DNA of 50,652 nucleotides from Methanobacteriota archaeon (GCA_029553285.1 JAKPCO010000108.1:1-50652), one strand, 5' to 3'; numbered from the stretch's first letter, positions 15,562-24,845 are shown. A program made the numbers and translations. Notes: generated by a model not told the origin, from the letters alone.

Positions 15562-16950
15562 ATGGATGACAAATACGATGTAATAGTGATCGGATCCGGA
15601 GCCGGGCTCATAGTTGCGCAGAGGGCTGTCTTTGAAGGTCTTAAGGTGGCTCTCATCGATCACGGCCCTCTCGGTGGGACGTGCCTCAACACCGGCTGCA
15701 TCCCCTCAAAGATGCTGATACATCCAGCTGATATTGTAAGAGTGATCGAAGATGGCGGCAGGCTCGGCATAAAGGCCCACGTCGACTCGATAGATTTTGA
15801 ATTTATAATGAGAAGAATGAGGAACCTGATCGAGAGCGAGCGGGGGGAGATGGAGAAGGCGATAGGGGAGGAGGAGCAGCTCCGCTGGTATCGCGACACA
15901 GGCGTTTTTGTCGGTGACCATCTCATCAGGGTGGGCGATGAGGAGGTAACAGCTCCATGGATCGTCATCGCAGCCGGCGCCAGAACGCTTGTTCCTCCCG
16001 TGGCAGGTCTTGGCGAGGCCGGGTATCTGGATAACGTCTCCGTCTTCTCCTTGGAGAAACCCCCTGAAAGCCTGATCATCCTTGGAGGGGGATACATCGC
16101 ATGCGAGTTCGGGCACTTCTTCTCCGCGATGGGCTCTGATGTCACGATAGTGGGGCGGAACCCCCGGCTTCTCAAATCAGAGGATCACGAGATATCGGAT
16201 ATGGCGCTGAAGGCGTTATCCAAACACATGCGAATCCACACGAACATGGAGGCGATACGTGTGGATCTGGAGGGCGGGAAGAAGGTCGTGACAGCGATCG
16301 AGAGATCCAGCGGAGATACCGTGAGCTTTGAGGGTGATGAGATACTCCTGGCAGCCGGCAGGCGTCCGAACACTGATTTGCTCCAGCCGGAGAAGAGTGG
16401 GGTGGAGATGGACAGGGCCGGCTGGGTGAAGGTGAATGAGCATCTGGAGACCACGGCTCCAGGGATATGGGCCCTCGGAGACACCACTGGAAAGCACATG
16501 TTCAGGCACACCGCGAACTACGAGGCAGCGATCGTGGCCCACAACCTTATCAGTGCGGTCAAAGGTGAAAACAAGAAGGCCACGGTGGATTACCATGCGG
16601 TGCCGCATGCCATCTTCACATATCCCCAGATCGCGGGCGTCGGAATGACCGAGGAGCAGGCGAGGGCTGCCGGGTATGAGATCCTCGTCGGGCGTGCGCA
16701 CTACAAACAAACTGCCATGGGCTATGCGATGGATGAGGACGGCATGGCCAAGGCGATAGTCGATGCCAGAAGCGGGCGGATCCTGGGATTCCACGTCATA
16801 GGATCCTCTGCACCGGAGCTCGTGCAGCAGGTCACGTATCTGATGAACGCCGAGAACCAGGATTTAACGCCGATGGCGAGATCGCAGGTTATCCACCCGG
16901 CGATAAGCGAGGTTGTGGCGCGAGCCTTCGGGAACCTGCATGAAAACTGA
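15562..16950 (+). CDS. Class I flavin disulfide oxidoreductase (dihydrolipoamide dehydrogenase/mycothione reductase-like)
   Basis: A 462-residue FAD/NAD(P)-dependent disulfide reductase. FAD-binding GSGAGL is near residue 11. Redox cysteines 41 and 46 are in GGTCLNTGCIPSK. NAD(P)-binding GGGYIACEFGHF, FAD-binding ALGDTT and the C-terminal dimer region IHPAISEVVARAF (His ~445, Glu ~450) follow. The HxHP form of lipoamide dehydrogenase is VIHP here, and the ...EVVARAF ending is closer to mycothione reductase and mercuric-reductase relatives. No 2-oxoacid dehydrogenase genes are nearby. The position 165 bp after the YHS gene suggests a thiol or metal role. The substrate is unresolved. Confidence 0.8.
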   Translation: MDDKYDVIVIGSGAGLIVAQRAVFEGLKVALIDHGPLGGTCLNTGCIPSKMLIHPADIVRVIEDGGRLGIKAHVDSIDFEFIMRRMRNLIESERGEMEKAIGEEEQLRWYRDTGVFVGDHLIRVGDEEVTAPWIVIAAGARTLVPPVAGLGEAGYLDNVSVFSLEKPPESLIILGGGYIACEFGHFFSAMGSDVTIVGRNPRLLKSEDHEISDMALKALSKHMRIHTNMEAIRVDLEGGKKVVTAIERSSGDTVSFEGDEILLAAGRRPNTDLLQPEKSGVEMDRAGWVKVNEHLETTAPGIWALGDTTGKHMFRHTANYEAAIVAHNLISAVKGENKKATVDYHAVPHAIFTYPQIAGVGMTEEQARAAGYEILVGRAHYKQTAMGYAMDEDGMAKAIVDARSGRILGFHVIGSSAPELVQQVTYLMNAENQDLTPMARSQVIHPAISEVVARAFGNLHEN

Positions 16951-17150
16951 AGGATATCTGCAGCCATTGGCCATTCCACACACCAAGCGCTTGTCTCCAA
17001 ATGATCTCAGCTGGCGACTTGCTCCACTGGAGCACTGCCGGCAATCTGATCCGACGAACTAATGAGCGCTTCAGCAGAAACGCCTTCAAAAGCGGAAGAT
17101 CGACCCCAGATGCCTGGGACCTGACAGGAATCAGGAGATGAGGGCGACTC
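16951..17150. other. Short convergent intergenic region
   Basis: No gene, repeat or strong terminator is recognised between the flavin reductase and the convergent winged-helix gene. Confidence 0.3.
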
Positions 17151-17402
17151 TCACTGGCCGAGCTCGAGATCTATGCTCCTGCATGTCTCAAGCATTCTGA
17201 TGCCCTCTTCTGTGGTCACGTACTCGTTGCCGTGATTCTTCCTGATGTTAAGAAGACCCTTTTTCGTGAGCGCATCAAGATAGGAGTTCAGAATCTTGAA
17301 GTTCAGGTTTGCGTTGTACACAATCTTCGTCTTGTTGGCCCCATCGATGCATATCTCCAGTATATCTGACATGATCTGCGCTCTGCTCCGTCTGGACGGC
17401 AT
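17151..17402 (-). CDS. Small winged-helix DNA-binding protein (HTH_45-like)
   Basis: An 83-residue protein beginning MPSRRSRAQIMSDILEICIDGANKTKIVYNANL, which matches the archaeal single-domain winged-helix group (PF14947-like: KTKIVYNANLNFKILNSYLDAL, then KKGLLNI and a GNEYVTTEEGIRMLE wing). It is a probable transcription regulator. ATG 17402 is preceded on its strand by GGAGAGGTG with an 8-nt spacer, and a TATA-like CCTTATATC lies near 17470-17478. The frame is open further upstream, but that extension has no domain and crosses the promoter, so it is not used. Targets are unknown. Confidence 0.8.
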   Translation of the reverse strand: MPSRRSRAQIMSDILEICIDGANKTKIVYNANLNFKILNSYLDALTKKGLLNIRKNHGNEYVTTEEGIRMLETCRSIDLELGQ

Positions 17403-17805
17403 GTTGTGTGCACCTCTCCAACTCACAGAGATTTTGCTGCCCTCTGGCAAAGTTGTCCTTCCTGGAAAGATATAAGGTTTGTCGATCAACCCTGCCGCGC
17501 TGCTGTAACCGACCGGATCGAGATCTGGTGGGGATGCATGAAACAGGCATGCAGTGCTCGCCCCTGTCTGCCCGGCAAACCTGGAGTCCGCAGTGACAGT
17601 TTGCTGGAAGCATCCGTTCGCCATGAACGCATGGCTGGACCGGTGGGTCCCCGTGGAGGTCACCAGAAAGAGCGTTGAAGTGCAAACGCAGCATGTCTCA
17701 GCGATTCAAGCAACATTGAAGACGAGCTCACATAACCATTCTGTAAAGCTGGCAGGGGCGAAAAATCTGGATGTGCACTGCCGTTCGGGCCTGCAGGGAG
17801 ATCGC
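17403..17805. other. Intergenic region without a recognised gene
   Basis: About 400 bp. Apart from the winged-helix gene's Shine-Dalgarno and TATA box at its left end, I see no supported gene, repeat or RNA. Open frames here are antisense or in-frame extensions without ribosome sites. Confidence 0.35.
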
Positions 17806-19038
17806 TCAGCTCCCGGATGCGCTCTGCAGCATGGATTTCACGTATCCCCTGAGGGCCTCGCCCGGCCTGGAGAGGTAGCCGGGCTCTATCACGGTTCCCG
17901 GGTATATGCACGTGTGCACCCCTGTCTTGACATTGTCTCCCATTATCACGCCAAGCTTTCTCCTTCCTGTGTCCACAAGCACCCCCTTGACATAGGAGCG
18001 GATGTTCCTGTTGTCATGCCTGAGGTTCGATACGATGGTGCCGGCGCCGAGGTTGCAGCCGTACCCGATGACGCTGTCCCCGACGTAGGAGAGATGGCCT
18101 ATCTTGGTATTGTCCATGATGGTCGAGTTCTTTATCTCAACGGCGTTTCCAACCCTCACGCTGTTCCCTATGCATGACCCTGCGCGAATGTAGCAGTTCG
18201 GCCCTATATCGCAGTTCTTCCCGATCCACACAGGCCCCTCGATGTAGGCGCCATTTCTCACCAGGGTGCCGCTGCCGATTGATACATTCCCCTTGAGCGT
18301 GGCGCCGCTCTCCACATCCCCATCCACGACCGGGCTCTTTCTCGAGAGCACGGCATTCGAGGCTGTGAGTATGTCCCAGGGAACGCCGACCTCAACCCAC
18401 TCGCTGAGCTCGACAGCCCAGATTCTTCTGCCAGCGGCTGCAAGAGCGTTTATTCCATCGGTGAGCTCATATTCGCCCCTGATCGAGACAGGCACCTCCT
18501 CCATGAGCTCGAAGATATCCCTGTCAAGCAGGTATATGCCAGCGTTTGCCATGTCAGACGGCGGCGACGGGCTCTTCTCCACTACCCCCTCAACGAGTCC
18601 GTCCCTGATCAAAAACACGCCATACCGGCTCGCCTCAACGACACGATGCGTCGCAACACTTAGATCCTCCATCGACATCATGTGCCTGAGCGCCTCGACG
18701 TCCGGAAGCACATCCCCGTTTATGACGAAGAACCTATCATCAGAGAGGTCCCTGGCGACCATCAGCGCATGGCCTGTGCCCAGCTGTTTCTCCTGCACCG
18801 CGTAGCTGATCTCCACATCGAAATCGCTGCCATCCCTGAAGTATGACGTTATCACATCTCTGCGATAGCCCACAACGAACACGAACCTGTTTATCCCAGC
18901 GTCTCTGCATCTCAGTATGAGCTCCTCAAGCAGCGGGGCTCCACCCACAGGAAGCATGACCTTCGGCCTGCTCGCGGTGAGGGGCCGCATCCTGGAGCCC
19001 TCGCCTGCAGCAAGTATTATCGCCTGCATGCTCTTCAT
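17806..19038 (-). CDS. glmU: Bifunctional UDP-GlcNAc pyrophosphorylase/GlcN-1-P acetyltransferase (archaeal GlmU)
   Basis: A 410-residue two-domain enzyme making UDP-N-acetylglucosamine in the cytoplasm. The N-terminal nucleotidyltransferase has AIILAAGEGSRMRPLTASRPKVMLPV, EKQLGTGHAL and the metal-binding INGDVLP. From about residue 245 a left-handed beta-helix of hexapeptide repeats follows (IGSGTLVRNGAYI, IGKNCDIGPNCYI, VGDSVIGYGCNLGAG), with SNLRHDN and the GVIMGDNVKTGVHTCIYPGTVI end typical of archaeal GlmU. ATG 19038 follows GGGAGATGT. It stands alone; UDP-GlcNAc would feed glycan and surface-protein glycosylation. Glucose-1-phosphate thymidylyltransferase-like activity is an alternative. 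Confidence 0.88.
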   Translation of the reverse strand: MKSMQAIILAAGEGSRMRPLTASRPKVMLPVGGAPLLEELILRCRDAGINRFVFVVGYRRDVITSYFRDGSDFDVEISYAVQEKQLGTGHALMVARDLSDDRFFVINGDVLPDVEALRHMMSMEDLSVATHRVVEASRYGVFLIRDGLVEGVVEKSPSPPSDMANAGIYLLDRDIFELMEEVPVSIRGEYELTDGINALAAAGRRIWAVELSEWVEVGVPWDILTASNAVLSRKSPVVDGDVESGATLKGNVSIGSGTLVRNGAYIEGPVWIGKNCDIGPNCYIRAGSCIGNSVRVGNAVEIKNSTIMDNTKIGHLSYVGDSVIGYGCNLGAGTIVSNLRHDNRNIRSYVKGVLVDTGRRKLGVIMGDNVKTGVHTCIYPGTVIEPGYLSRPGEALRGYVKSMLQSASGS

Positions 19039-19158
19039 GACACATCTCCCGTCATTGATGGACCGCTGATAGATCCGGGGTCTCCACCTCTGCCGTATGG
19101 ATGTTCATCGTGCATCTACTGTGCATGATGTGATGCCTCAGATTCCGGGGGTTGTGCA

Positions 19159-20895
19159 TCACACCCACCCGCGCCTCTCCCTGTAGAGGGCGATCATCTT
19201 CTCCACAGTCTCGGGGTCGATACGCCCGAGAGTGCTCACGGTCTCGAAGAACCTCCTGGGTATTCTCGCCTTCGAGAGATCGAACCCCTCCCTGGTCTTG
19301 AACCTGTACTTCTCCATGAAGATCTTTCTTCCGAGCTCTGTAAGTTCCTCTTTGCTCTTTGTTATCCCAACAGAACCCAGAGCATCGATTATGTTCTCCT
19401 CTGTGTAAACCCCTCTCGCAAAGAGGCATCCCACGAGCGAGTTGAACACACTTCTCGAGTCGTCCTCTCTGATTATCTGATCAACCATAGCGCCCGGATC
19501 GAGCTGCTTCTTCGCAGCACTCTGGTCTATGCTGTATCCAGCGTTATCAAGATGCGAGTGTCTCACGCCCACAAGCTGGCCGACGATGGATGCAGGACCT
19601 GTGTGGTATCCTGAGACCTCATTTCCCCCCAGGGCCATCGCGAAATCAGTCCCGCCGTATCTGGAAGCGGCGAACTCAACGCCCCTCGCAAGTGCGGCAT
19701 AGAACTCGTTCGGCGCAGCCACGATGTTCTCCATCGCCTTTATGTAGCCCTTCACATTGTTCCACTGGAGCGGCACTCCCAGAGTCTCCTGGGGCGTGAT
19801 CAGATCCTTCTCGTAGGCCTCTGTCGCCCAAGAGAGCACCACGCCTGTGCTCATCGCATCCAGTCCCAGGCGCTCACATGTGTCTATCAGCTCCAGCACA
19901 CCCTCTGCACTCGTCACCCCCAGGTTGCTGCCCAGAGAGTAAATAGGCTCGTAATCGTAGCTGACCCTCCTCACTTCAAACTCGTGATGGGGGGTGAACG
20001 CGGTCTTCAGCATCGCTACGTGGATGCATCCTATCGGGCAGTGCGCGCATGAGACCCTTCTGAAGAGGTATTCCTCCGCGAGCCGCTCACCGCTTATGTT
20101 CTCCGCCTCCGCAAACGAGCTCGACTGGAAGTTACGTGTCGGCAGACCCTTCAGCTGGTTCAGCACGTTCACGTTCATGGGAGTCCCGAGGTCGTGGTAC
20201 TTCTCCATCGCGTCCGTCTGGACGACCATTCTGTAAATCCGGTTGTAGACCTCCCGGTATCTTCTCGGATCCGGGATCGCAACATCCTCCGTCCCCGATA
20301 TCACGATGGCCTTCAGGTTCTTTGATCCGAAGACGGCACCAAGGCCGAGCCTGCCAAAGTGCCTGTAGGTGTCGACAACCACAGAGGCGTACCTGACCAT
20401 CCTCTCGCCGGCAGGCCCTATCCTGATGATGCTTCTCCTCCCAACTCCCTTCTCGACATCCCTCAGGATGACTCCAACACGGGCGGCGCCGATTCCCCAT
20501 ATGGATGTGGCATCCCGTATCCTCACAGTATCATTCTCTATCGATATGTAGCAGGGGCGCTCAGCTCTGCCCTTTATCACAATCGACTCGTGGCCCGCGA
20601 ACCTCATCGCCATTGCGAGCCTTCCGCCTGCGTAGCACTCCCCGAGCTCTCCTGTCAGAGGGGACTTGAACTGGGCCACGGTCTTCGTCATCGCCGGGAA
20701 CATCGTTGAGAGAGGCCCTATGCTGAAGATTATCGGAGCATCAGGCGAGAGTGGATCAACGCCCTCGGGCGCCTCTTTTAGCAGGAGCTGTGTTGCGACA
20801 CCTGTGCCTCCAAGCCATTCCTCGAAGAGGTCATGCTTCTCCTCGACCCAGCTCTCGCCTCTGGTGAGATCTATGTAAAGAACCCTTCTCAGCAT
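19159..20895 (-). CDS. Tungsten aldehyde:ferredoxin oxidoreductase family protein
   Basis: A 578-residue AOR-family enzyme, which oxidises aldehydes to acids with ferredoxin using tungstopterin and a 4Fe-4S cluster. N-terminal domain: LYIDLTRGE, FSIGPLSTMFPAMTKTVAQFKSPLTGELGECYAGG, then FGSKNLKAIVISG. Cluster ligands are CAHCPIGC (near residue 287) and a distal Cys in FNSLVGCLFARG. Pterin-binding LDAMSTGVVLSW is present. Only 2 bp separate it from the upstream polyferredoxin gene, its probable electron acceptor subunit. Start ATG 20895. Which aldehyde (acetaldehyde, aryl or branched) is used cannot be read. An ADP-forming acyl-CoA synthetase gene lies 10 kb away. Confidence 0.9.
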   Translation of the reverse strand: MLRRVLYIDLTRGESWVEEKHDLFEEWLGGTGVATQLLLKEAPEGVDPLSPDAPIIFSIGPLSTMFPAMTKTVAQFKSPLTGELGECYAGGRLAMAMRFAGHESIVIKGRAERPCYISIENDTVRIRDATSIWGIGAARVGVILRDVEKGVGRRSIIRIGPAGERMVRYASVVVDTYRHFGRLGLGAVFGSKNLKAIVISGTEDVAIPDPRRYREVYNRIYRMVVQTDAMEKYHDLGTPMNVNVLNQLKGLPTRNFQSSSFAEAENISGERLAEEYLFRRVSCAHCPIGCIHVAMLKTAFTPHHEFEVRRVSYDYEPIYSLGSNLGVTSAEGVLELIDTCERLGLDAMSTGVVLSWATEAYEKDLITPQETLGVPLQWNNVKGYIKAMENIVAAPNEFYAALARGVEFAASRYGGTDFAMALGGNEVSGYHTGPASIVGQLVGVRHSHLDNAGYSIDQSAAKKQLDPGAMVDQIIREDDSRSVFNSLVGCLFARGVYTEENIIDALGSVGITKSKEELTELGRKIFMEKYRFKTREGFDLSKARIPRRFFETVSTLGRIDPETVEKMIALYRERRGWV

Positions 20896-20897
20896 AC

Positions 20898-21356
20898 TTA
20901 ATCCACCTCGATCAGCTTGAGCACATCATGCGGGCAGAAGGCAACACATGCCCCGCAGTGCTTGCACTTCACGGCCTTGCCCTCGCTGTCAAGTGATATC
21001 GCTCCTATGAGGCAGGCATCCACGCACCTGCCGCACCCGTCGCAGAGATCTCTATCAAAAACAACGCCTCCATCCTCTTTCCTGGAGAGAGCTCCCGTCG
21101 GGCATGCCCTGACACATGCAGGATCCTCGCACGCGTGGCAGACCACCACTATGGGGTCTCCCTCGATCCCACCTTGCGTCTTTATCCGTATCGCTGAGCG
21201 CTCAAGCGATGCACGCCCCGTGTTTATCCTGCTGCATGCGAACATGCAGCTCAGACATCCGATGCACCGCTCCGGATGGGCGACCTTCAACCTCCTCCGC
21301 TTCCTGGGCCTCTTCGCGGCCTCCGCGTTGGGTTTACCAACAACAGCTCCTGCCAT
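20898..21356 (-). CDS. Polyferredoxin subunit of the aldehyde oxidoreductase
   Basis: A 152-residue protein with four 4Fe-4S cysteine sets: CIGCLSCMFAC, CHACEDPACVRACP, CDGCGRCVDAC and CKHCGACVAFCP. The arrangement resembles electron-transfer subunits of AOR or DmsB-type enzymes. A basic N-terminus (KRPRKRRRLK) precedes the first set; no twin-arginine signal is seen. ATG 21356 follows GGAGAGGTATGGGAG, and a TATA-like GGTTATATATCC lies at ~21415-21426 on its strand. It is 2 bp from the AOR gene, in one operon. It would carry electrons from AOR to soluble ferredoxin or another partner. Confidence 0.9.
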   Translation of the reverse strand: MAGAVVGKPNAEAAKRPRKRRRLKVAHPERCIGCLSCMFACSRINTGRASLERSAIRIKTQGGIEGDPIVVVCHACEDPACVRACPTGALSRKEDGGVVFDRDLCDGCGRCVDACLIGAISLDSEGKAVKCKHCGACVAFCPHDVLKLIEVD

Positions 21357-21411
21357 CTCCCATACCTCTCCAAAGCTGCACGCTGCTCTACAGTTATTAA
21401 AGAGGTCATCA

Positions 21412-21428
21412 GAGGATATATAACCAAC
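21412..21428 (-). promoter_or_regulatory. Promoter of the AOR operon
   Basis: A TATA box reading TATATA on the minus strand lies about 60 bp before the polyferredoxin ATG, giving a leader of roughly 35 nt that ends in a strong Shine-Dalgarno. The rest of 21429-21651, up to the elp3 stop, shows no gene. Confidence 0.5.
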
Positions 21429-21651
21429 GGAGGTGTCCGAATAAGGAAGATGCGCTCATGATAATCCTCAAACCCCGAATATCTGGATGAGAACTCTTAT
21501 TCGGAGAGGCCCTAACCAATCTGCTGAAGAGAAAGTCCAAATCCAGCACCCACCATCACGGAGAACTGCAGTGCAGGCTGAGGCGGTGCACTGGCACGCA
21601 CATCATTCGAAGAGTTTCAGATTTATCCGGCTGGTCCAGTCGCATCCACCA

Positions 21652-23190
21652 TCAAAGCTTCTTCTCCATGTACGGCGCGTTGAGAGTGTAGCCCAGAGAG
21701 GCGTAGTAGCCCCTGACGCCTATACCGCTCGTGACTGAGATTCTGTCGTAGCCCTGATCCCTCGCCATCTCCTCCGCCATCTCTATTAGCCTCGCGCCGA
21801 TACCGCGGTGCTGCCATCCGCCCCTCCTTCCGAGAGGTACGAGCGGGCCGTAGACATGCAGCTCCCTGATCCTGGCCTCGGCGCCAAGCCTCAGTCTGAG
21901 AAATCCAACGAGGGTGTCGTCCACGGTATCAAAAGAGATGAAGTGCTCCTTCGCCCCGCATGCATCGTAGCTCTCTGTGTTCAATGTGATATCCCCCTCA
22001 GATACCCCGCGAAGCCCGGCCTCTCTGCACCTTATGCACCTGCACCTCGATCCGCGCTCCTCGAGCCTCTTCCTTGCGAGCTGCCTGAGGTTGCTCTTCC
22101 TGACGCCAGCTGCTATGAGGTGAGCAGGTATATCCCTCTGGACGCGCTGGAGCCTGGTGTACCTCGGGAGGATCTCCTTGATGCGTGATACCAGCTCAGC
22201 AGCCTCATCATCATAAAGCGGCTCGTACTCGCCACGCATCCACATCCTGTGGAGCTCCGTTCCCTCGATCACAAGCGTGGGGTATATCTTGAGGTAATCC
22301 GGCCGGTAATCGCTGCTCTCGAACAGCTCCCTGAACATCCTGAGGTCCCTCTCGGGGTTCGATCCCGGCAGCCCGGGCATCATGTGGAACCCGACCTTCA
22401 TGCCAGCCTCTCTCAACAACCGGTTCGCCCTGATGGTATCCTCCACAGAATGACCTCTCCTGATCGCTTTCAGAACATCGTCGTAGATGCTCTGCACCCC
22501 GAGCTCGACCTTTGTCCCGCCGAGGAGAAGCATGTTTTTAATGTGACTGCTTCGGCACCAGTCGGGCCTGGTCTCGAAGGTTATGCCGACGTTTCTCACA
22601 GCTGCACTGCTGTTTGCATCTGCCACCTCTCTGAAGGATCTCCAGCGTGCTCTGCTCACTGTATTAGGGTAATCGTTCATCGCCTCCAGGCACCTCTTAA
22701 CAAACCAGCACTGGTACCCCAGGGGCCTGGATGTGATGGTTCCTCCCATGAGAATGAGCTCTGCCTTGTCGACAGGGTGGCCTGTCTCTGAGAGCTGTCT
22801 GAGCCTCGCAGCCACCTGAGCGTAGGGATCGAAGTTGTGCTGTACCGCCCTGAGCGCTGCGGGCTCCCGCCCTGTGTAGCTCTGCGGTGAGCATCTCTCA
22901 CCCAGAACACCACCGGGGCAGGGGACGCAGGTGCCATGCGGGCAGCGTGCCGGGCTCGTCATGACAGCTATCACAGCTACCCCTGAGAGCGTGCGGGTCG
23001 GCTTTTTCACCAGCAGCCTCAATCGATCTCTCTCATCAGCTCTGGCTGCAGCGAGTATCTCCGGGTTGCCCGGTATCTCCGAAAGGTTCAAACTGGCTGC
23101 AAGCGATCTCTTTGCCTTTTCGAGATCCTCCTCGCTCCTTATCACACCGGATGCGATCGCCTCCACGATATCCCTTATATCCCTGTACAT
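21652..23190 (-). CDS. elp3: Archaeal Elp3: tRNA wobble-uridine carboxymethylation enzyme
   Basis: A 512-residue two-domain enzyme. The radical SAM half has the Elp3-type cysteines in ARCPHGTCVPCPGG (near residues 82-93), plus LMGGTITSRPLGYQ, GITFETRPD and ELGVQSIYDDVL. The GNAT acetyltransferase half starts near residue 400, with the acetyl-CoA loop GRRGGWQHRGIGARLIE and ending GYYASLGYTLNAPYMEKKL. It adds acetyl-CoA-derived carboxymethyl groups to U34 of certain tRNAs. Length is normal. The start is ATG 23190, 9 bp after the nitroreductase stop, so the two are cotranscribed. Confidence 0.93.
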   Translation of the reverse strand: MYRDIRDIVEAIASGVIRSEEDLEKAKRSLAASLNLSEIPGNPEILAAARADERDRLRLLVKKPTRTLSGVAVIAVMTSPARCPHGTCVPCPGGVLGERCSPQSYTGREPAALRAVQHNFDPYAQVAARLRQLSETGHPVDKAELILMGGTITSRPLGYQCWFVKRCLEAMNDYPNTVSRARWRSFREVADANSSAAVRNVGITFETRPDWCRSSHIKNMLLLGGTKVELGVQSIYDDVLKAIRRGHSVEDTIRANRLLREAGMKVGFHMMPGLPGSNPERDLRMFRELFESSDYRPDYLKIYPTLVIEGTELHRMWMRGEYEPLYDDEAAELVSRIKEILPRYTRLQRVQRDIPAHLIAAGVRKSNLRQLARKRLEERGSRCRCIRCREAGLRGVSEGDITLNTESYDACGAKEHFISFDTVDDTLVGFLRLRLGAEARIRELHVYGPLVPLGRRGGWQHRGIGARLIEMAEEMARDQGYDRISVTSGIGVRGYYASLGYTLNAPYMEKKL

Positions 23191-23199
23191 CCGCCTCTC

Positions 23200-23709
23200 T
23201 CATACCTCCCAGCGCGCATTGGGCGGCAGCCTCCCGGGAGATTCGGGCGACTCAGCAGGCCAGCCGAGGGAGATGATGGCGACTGGCACGACACCCTCCT
23301 CGATGCCCAGGATATCTCTAACCATCCCATCGTCGAACGCGCCGTTCCAGCATGCTCCCAGGCCCATTGCATGCGCTGCAAGCAGCATGCACATCACAGC
23401 AGCATCAGCATCCTGGATCGCGTACAGGCTTCCCCTGTCGCCATACCGCCTGCTCGATCGCCTAACATCAGCGCATACGACGATGTCCACAGGCGCGGAG
23501 GATATCTGGCTCTGGCCGTACGCCGCCAGGGCCAGAGCCTTCCTGAGATCCTGTCGCATCACAACCACGTATCTCCTGGACTGAAGGTTGCCCGCAGATG
23601 GCGCCAGTTCAGCCGCCTGGAGCAGCCTCTCCACAGTATCCCTAGGTACAGGTCTCTCCTGATAGGCCCTGATCGATCTTCTCCCCTCAAGCGCATCGAA
23701 GACGTCCAT
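23200..23709 (-). CDS. Nitroreductase-family flavoprotein
   Basis: A 169-residue FMN-dependent nitroreductase-like protein. Opening motif ALEGRRSIRAYQERPVP and the FMN-contact segments ELAPSAGNLQSRRYV, GACWNGAF and VPVAIISLGWPAE are typical. Members reduce quinones, nitro compounds or act on flavins; the physiological substrate is unknown. ATG 23709 has an AT-rich TATA candidate (TCTAAATTC) about 25-30 bp upstream, consistent with a leaderless start. It forms an operon with elp3, 9 bp downstream. Confidence 0.88.
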   Translation of the reverse strand: MDVFDALEGRRSIRAYQERPVPRDTVERLLQAAELAPSAGNLQSRRYVVVMRQDLRKALALAAYGQSQISSAPVDIVVCADVRRSSRRYGDRGSLYAIQDADAAVMCMLLAAHAMGLGACWNGAFDDGMVRDILGIEEGVVPVAIISLGWPAESPESPGRLPPNARWEV

Positions 23710-23954
23710 GAATCCATCTTAACAATCAGTGAATTTAGATTTACTCCTCGTCTGTCCGCTCACAGAGCCCAAAGCAGTCAAAGATCTGATTGTGTTGTGC
23801 CGCTGGATCCCGAGGAGGAACATCGTTCAGGTGTTCGAGCCCGCGATCCGGAGTTTGGGACGCTCTCGATCATCGAATTCCATGCGGCTCTCACATCGCA
23901 TGACACAAAAATCGTAAATATATTGAGTGTGGTTCAGCCAGAAAGGAGGCTTGT

Positions 23955-24845
23955 ATGGATTTAGAGGAGTTCATCAGGAAGATAGACAGGCGGCAGATGA
24001 TTGCAGTTCCAGCCGCTGTACTGGCTTTATCTATTATTATTCTGGCCGCAACATATTTCACCACAGGATCACCGGTCAGAATGGGTATCGAGTTCACGGG
24101 TGGCACGCTCATAACAGTTCCCGCTGAGGAGCCCGAGTCGCAGGTCCTGAGTAAGCTTGCGGGTTATGATGTCTCCGAGCTGAGAAGGGTGGGAAGCAGG
24201 TACTATATCCAGCTCCCCCCAATGGGATCCGAGGAGTACAAGAGCCTGGCGCGGAGTGTGAATGAGAAGTTCCCAGATGCTGAGCTCAGATACATAGGGC
24301 CGGTGTACAGCAAGCAGCTCCAGAGCGATGCCCCAAGGTACCTCTTGATGTCATTCGTTCTCATGGCTCTGGTGGTCTTCTTTGTGTTCAGACAGTCGGT
24401 CGTCTCCGGGATTGTAGTGATCTGCGCACTTGCGGACATAATAATAGCTGCAGGGATGATGACCGCTGTGGGCGTGAAGCTCTCGCTCGGCACGGTTGCA
24501 GCCCTTCTGATGCTCATAGGCTACTCTGTGGATACAGATATACTGCTCACTGTGAGGGTGCTCAAGAGAAAGGGTCCCTTAAATGAGAAGGTGCTGGGGG
24601 CGATGAGGACCGGACTGATGATGACATCCACGACACTGTCCGCGGTCATCGTGCTGATACTCGTATCGAGCATAATCTACCTGGTCTCCCCCACCTTCAC
24701 GAAGATCGATGTGATCTCCGACATATCCGTCGTGCTCTTCTTCGGCCTCCTCGGGGATGTGATTAACACCTGGATAACAAATGTACAGGCTTTGCGGTGG
24801 TACATACAGCGGAATCCAAAGCTCGCCAGGGGTGGTAAGAGATGA
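23955..24845 (+). CDS. secF: Protein translocase subunit SecF
   Basis: A 296-residue SecF of the SecDF complex, which assists preprotein export through SecYEG. There is one N-terminal helix (residues 17-36), an external P1-like domain with GIEFTGGTLITV, then five helices from residue ~125. RND-type signatures are ALADIIIAAGMM and MLIGYSVDTDILLTVRVL. ATG 23955 follows AGGAGG (23945-23950 region). The stop overlaps the secD start by 4 bp (ATGA). The F-before-D order is usual in Archaea. A TATA-like segment AAATATATTG lies about 35 bp upstream. Confidence 0.93.
   Translation: MDLEEFIRKIDRRQMIAVPAAVLALSIIILAATYFTTGSPVRMGIEFTGGTLITVPAEEPESQVLSKLAGYDVSELRRVGSRYYIQLPPMGSEEYKSLARSVNEKFPDAELRYIGPVYSKQLQSDAPRYLLMSFVLMALVVFFVFRQSVVSGIVVICALADIIIAAGMMTAVGVKLSLGTVAALLMLIGYSVDTDILLTVRVLKRKGPLNEKVLGAMRTGLMMTSTTLSAVIVLILVSSIIYLVSPTFTKIDVISDISVVLFFGLLGDVINTWITNVQALRWYIQRNPKLARGGKR

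Noticed and set aside
17403-17663. N-terminal extension of the winged-helix protein
   Set aside because: Crosses a TATA box and Shine-Dalgarno; the residues lack any domain.
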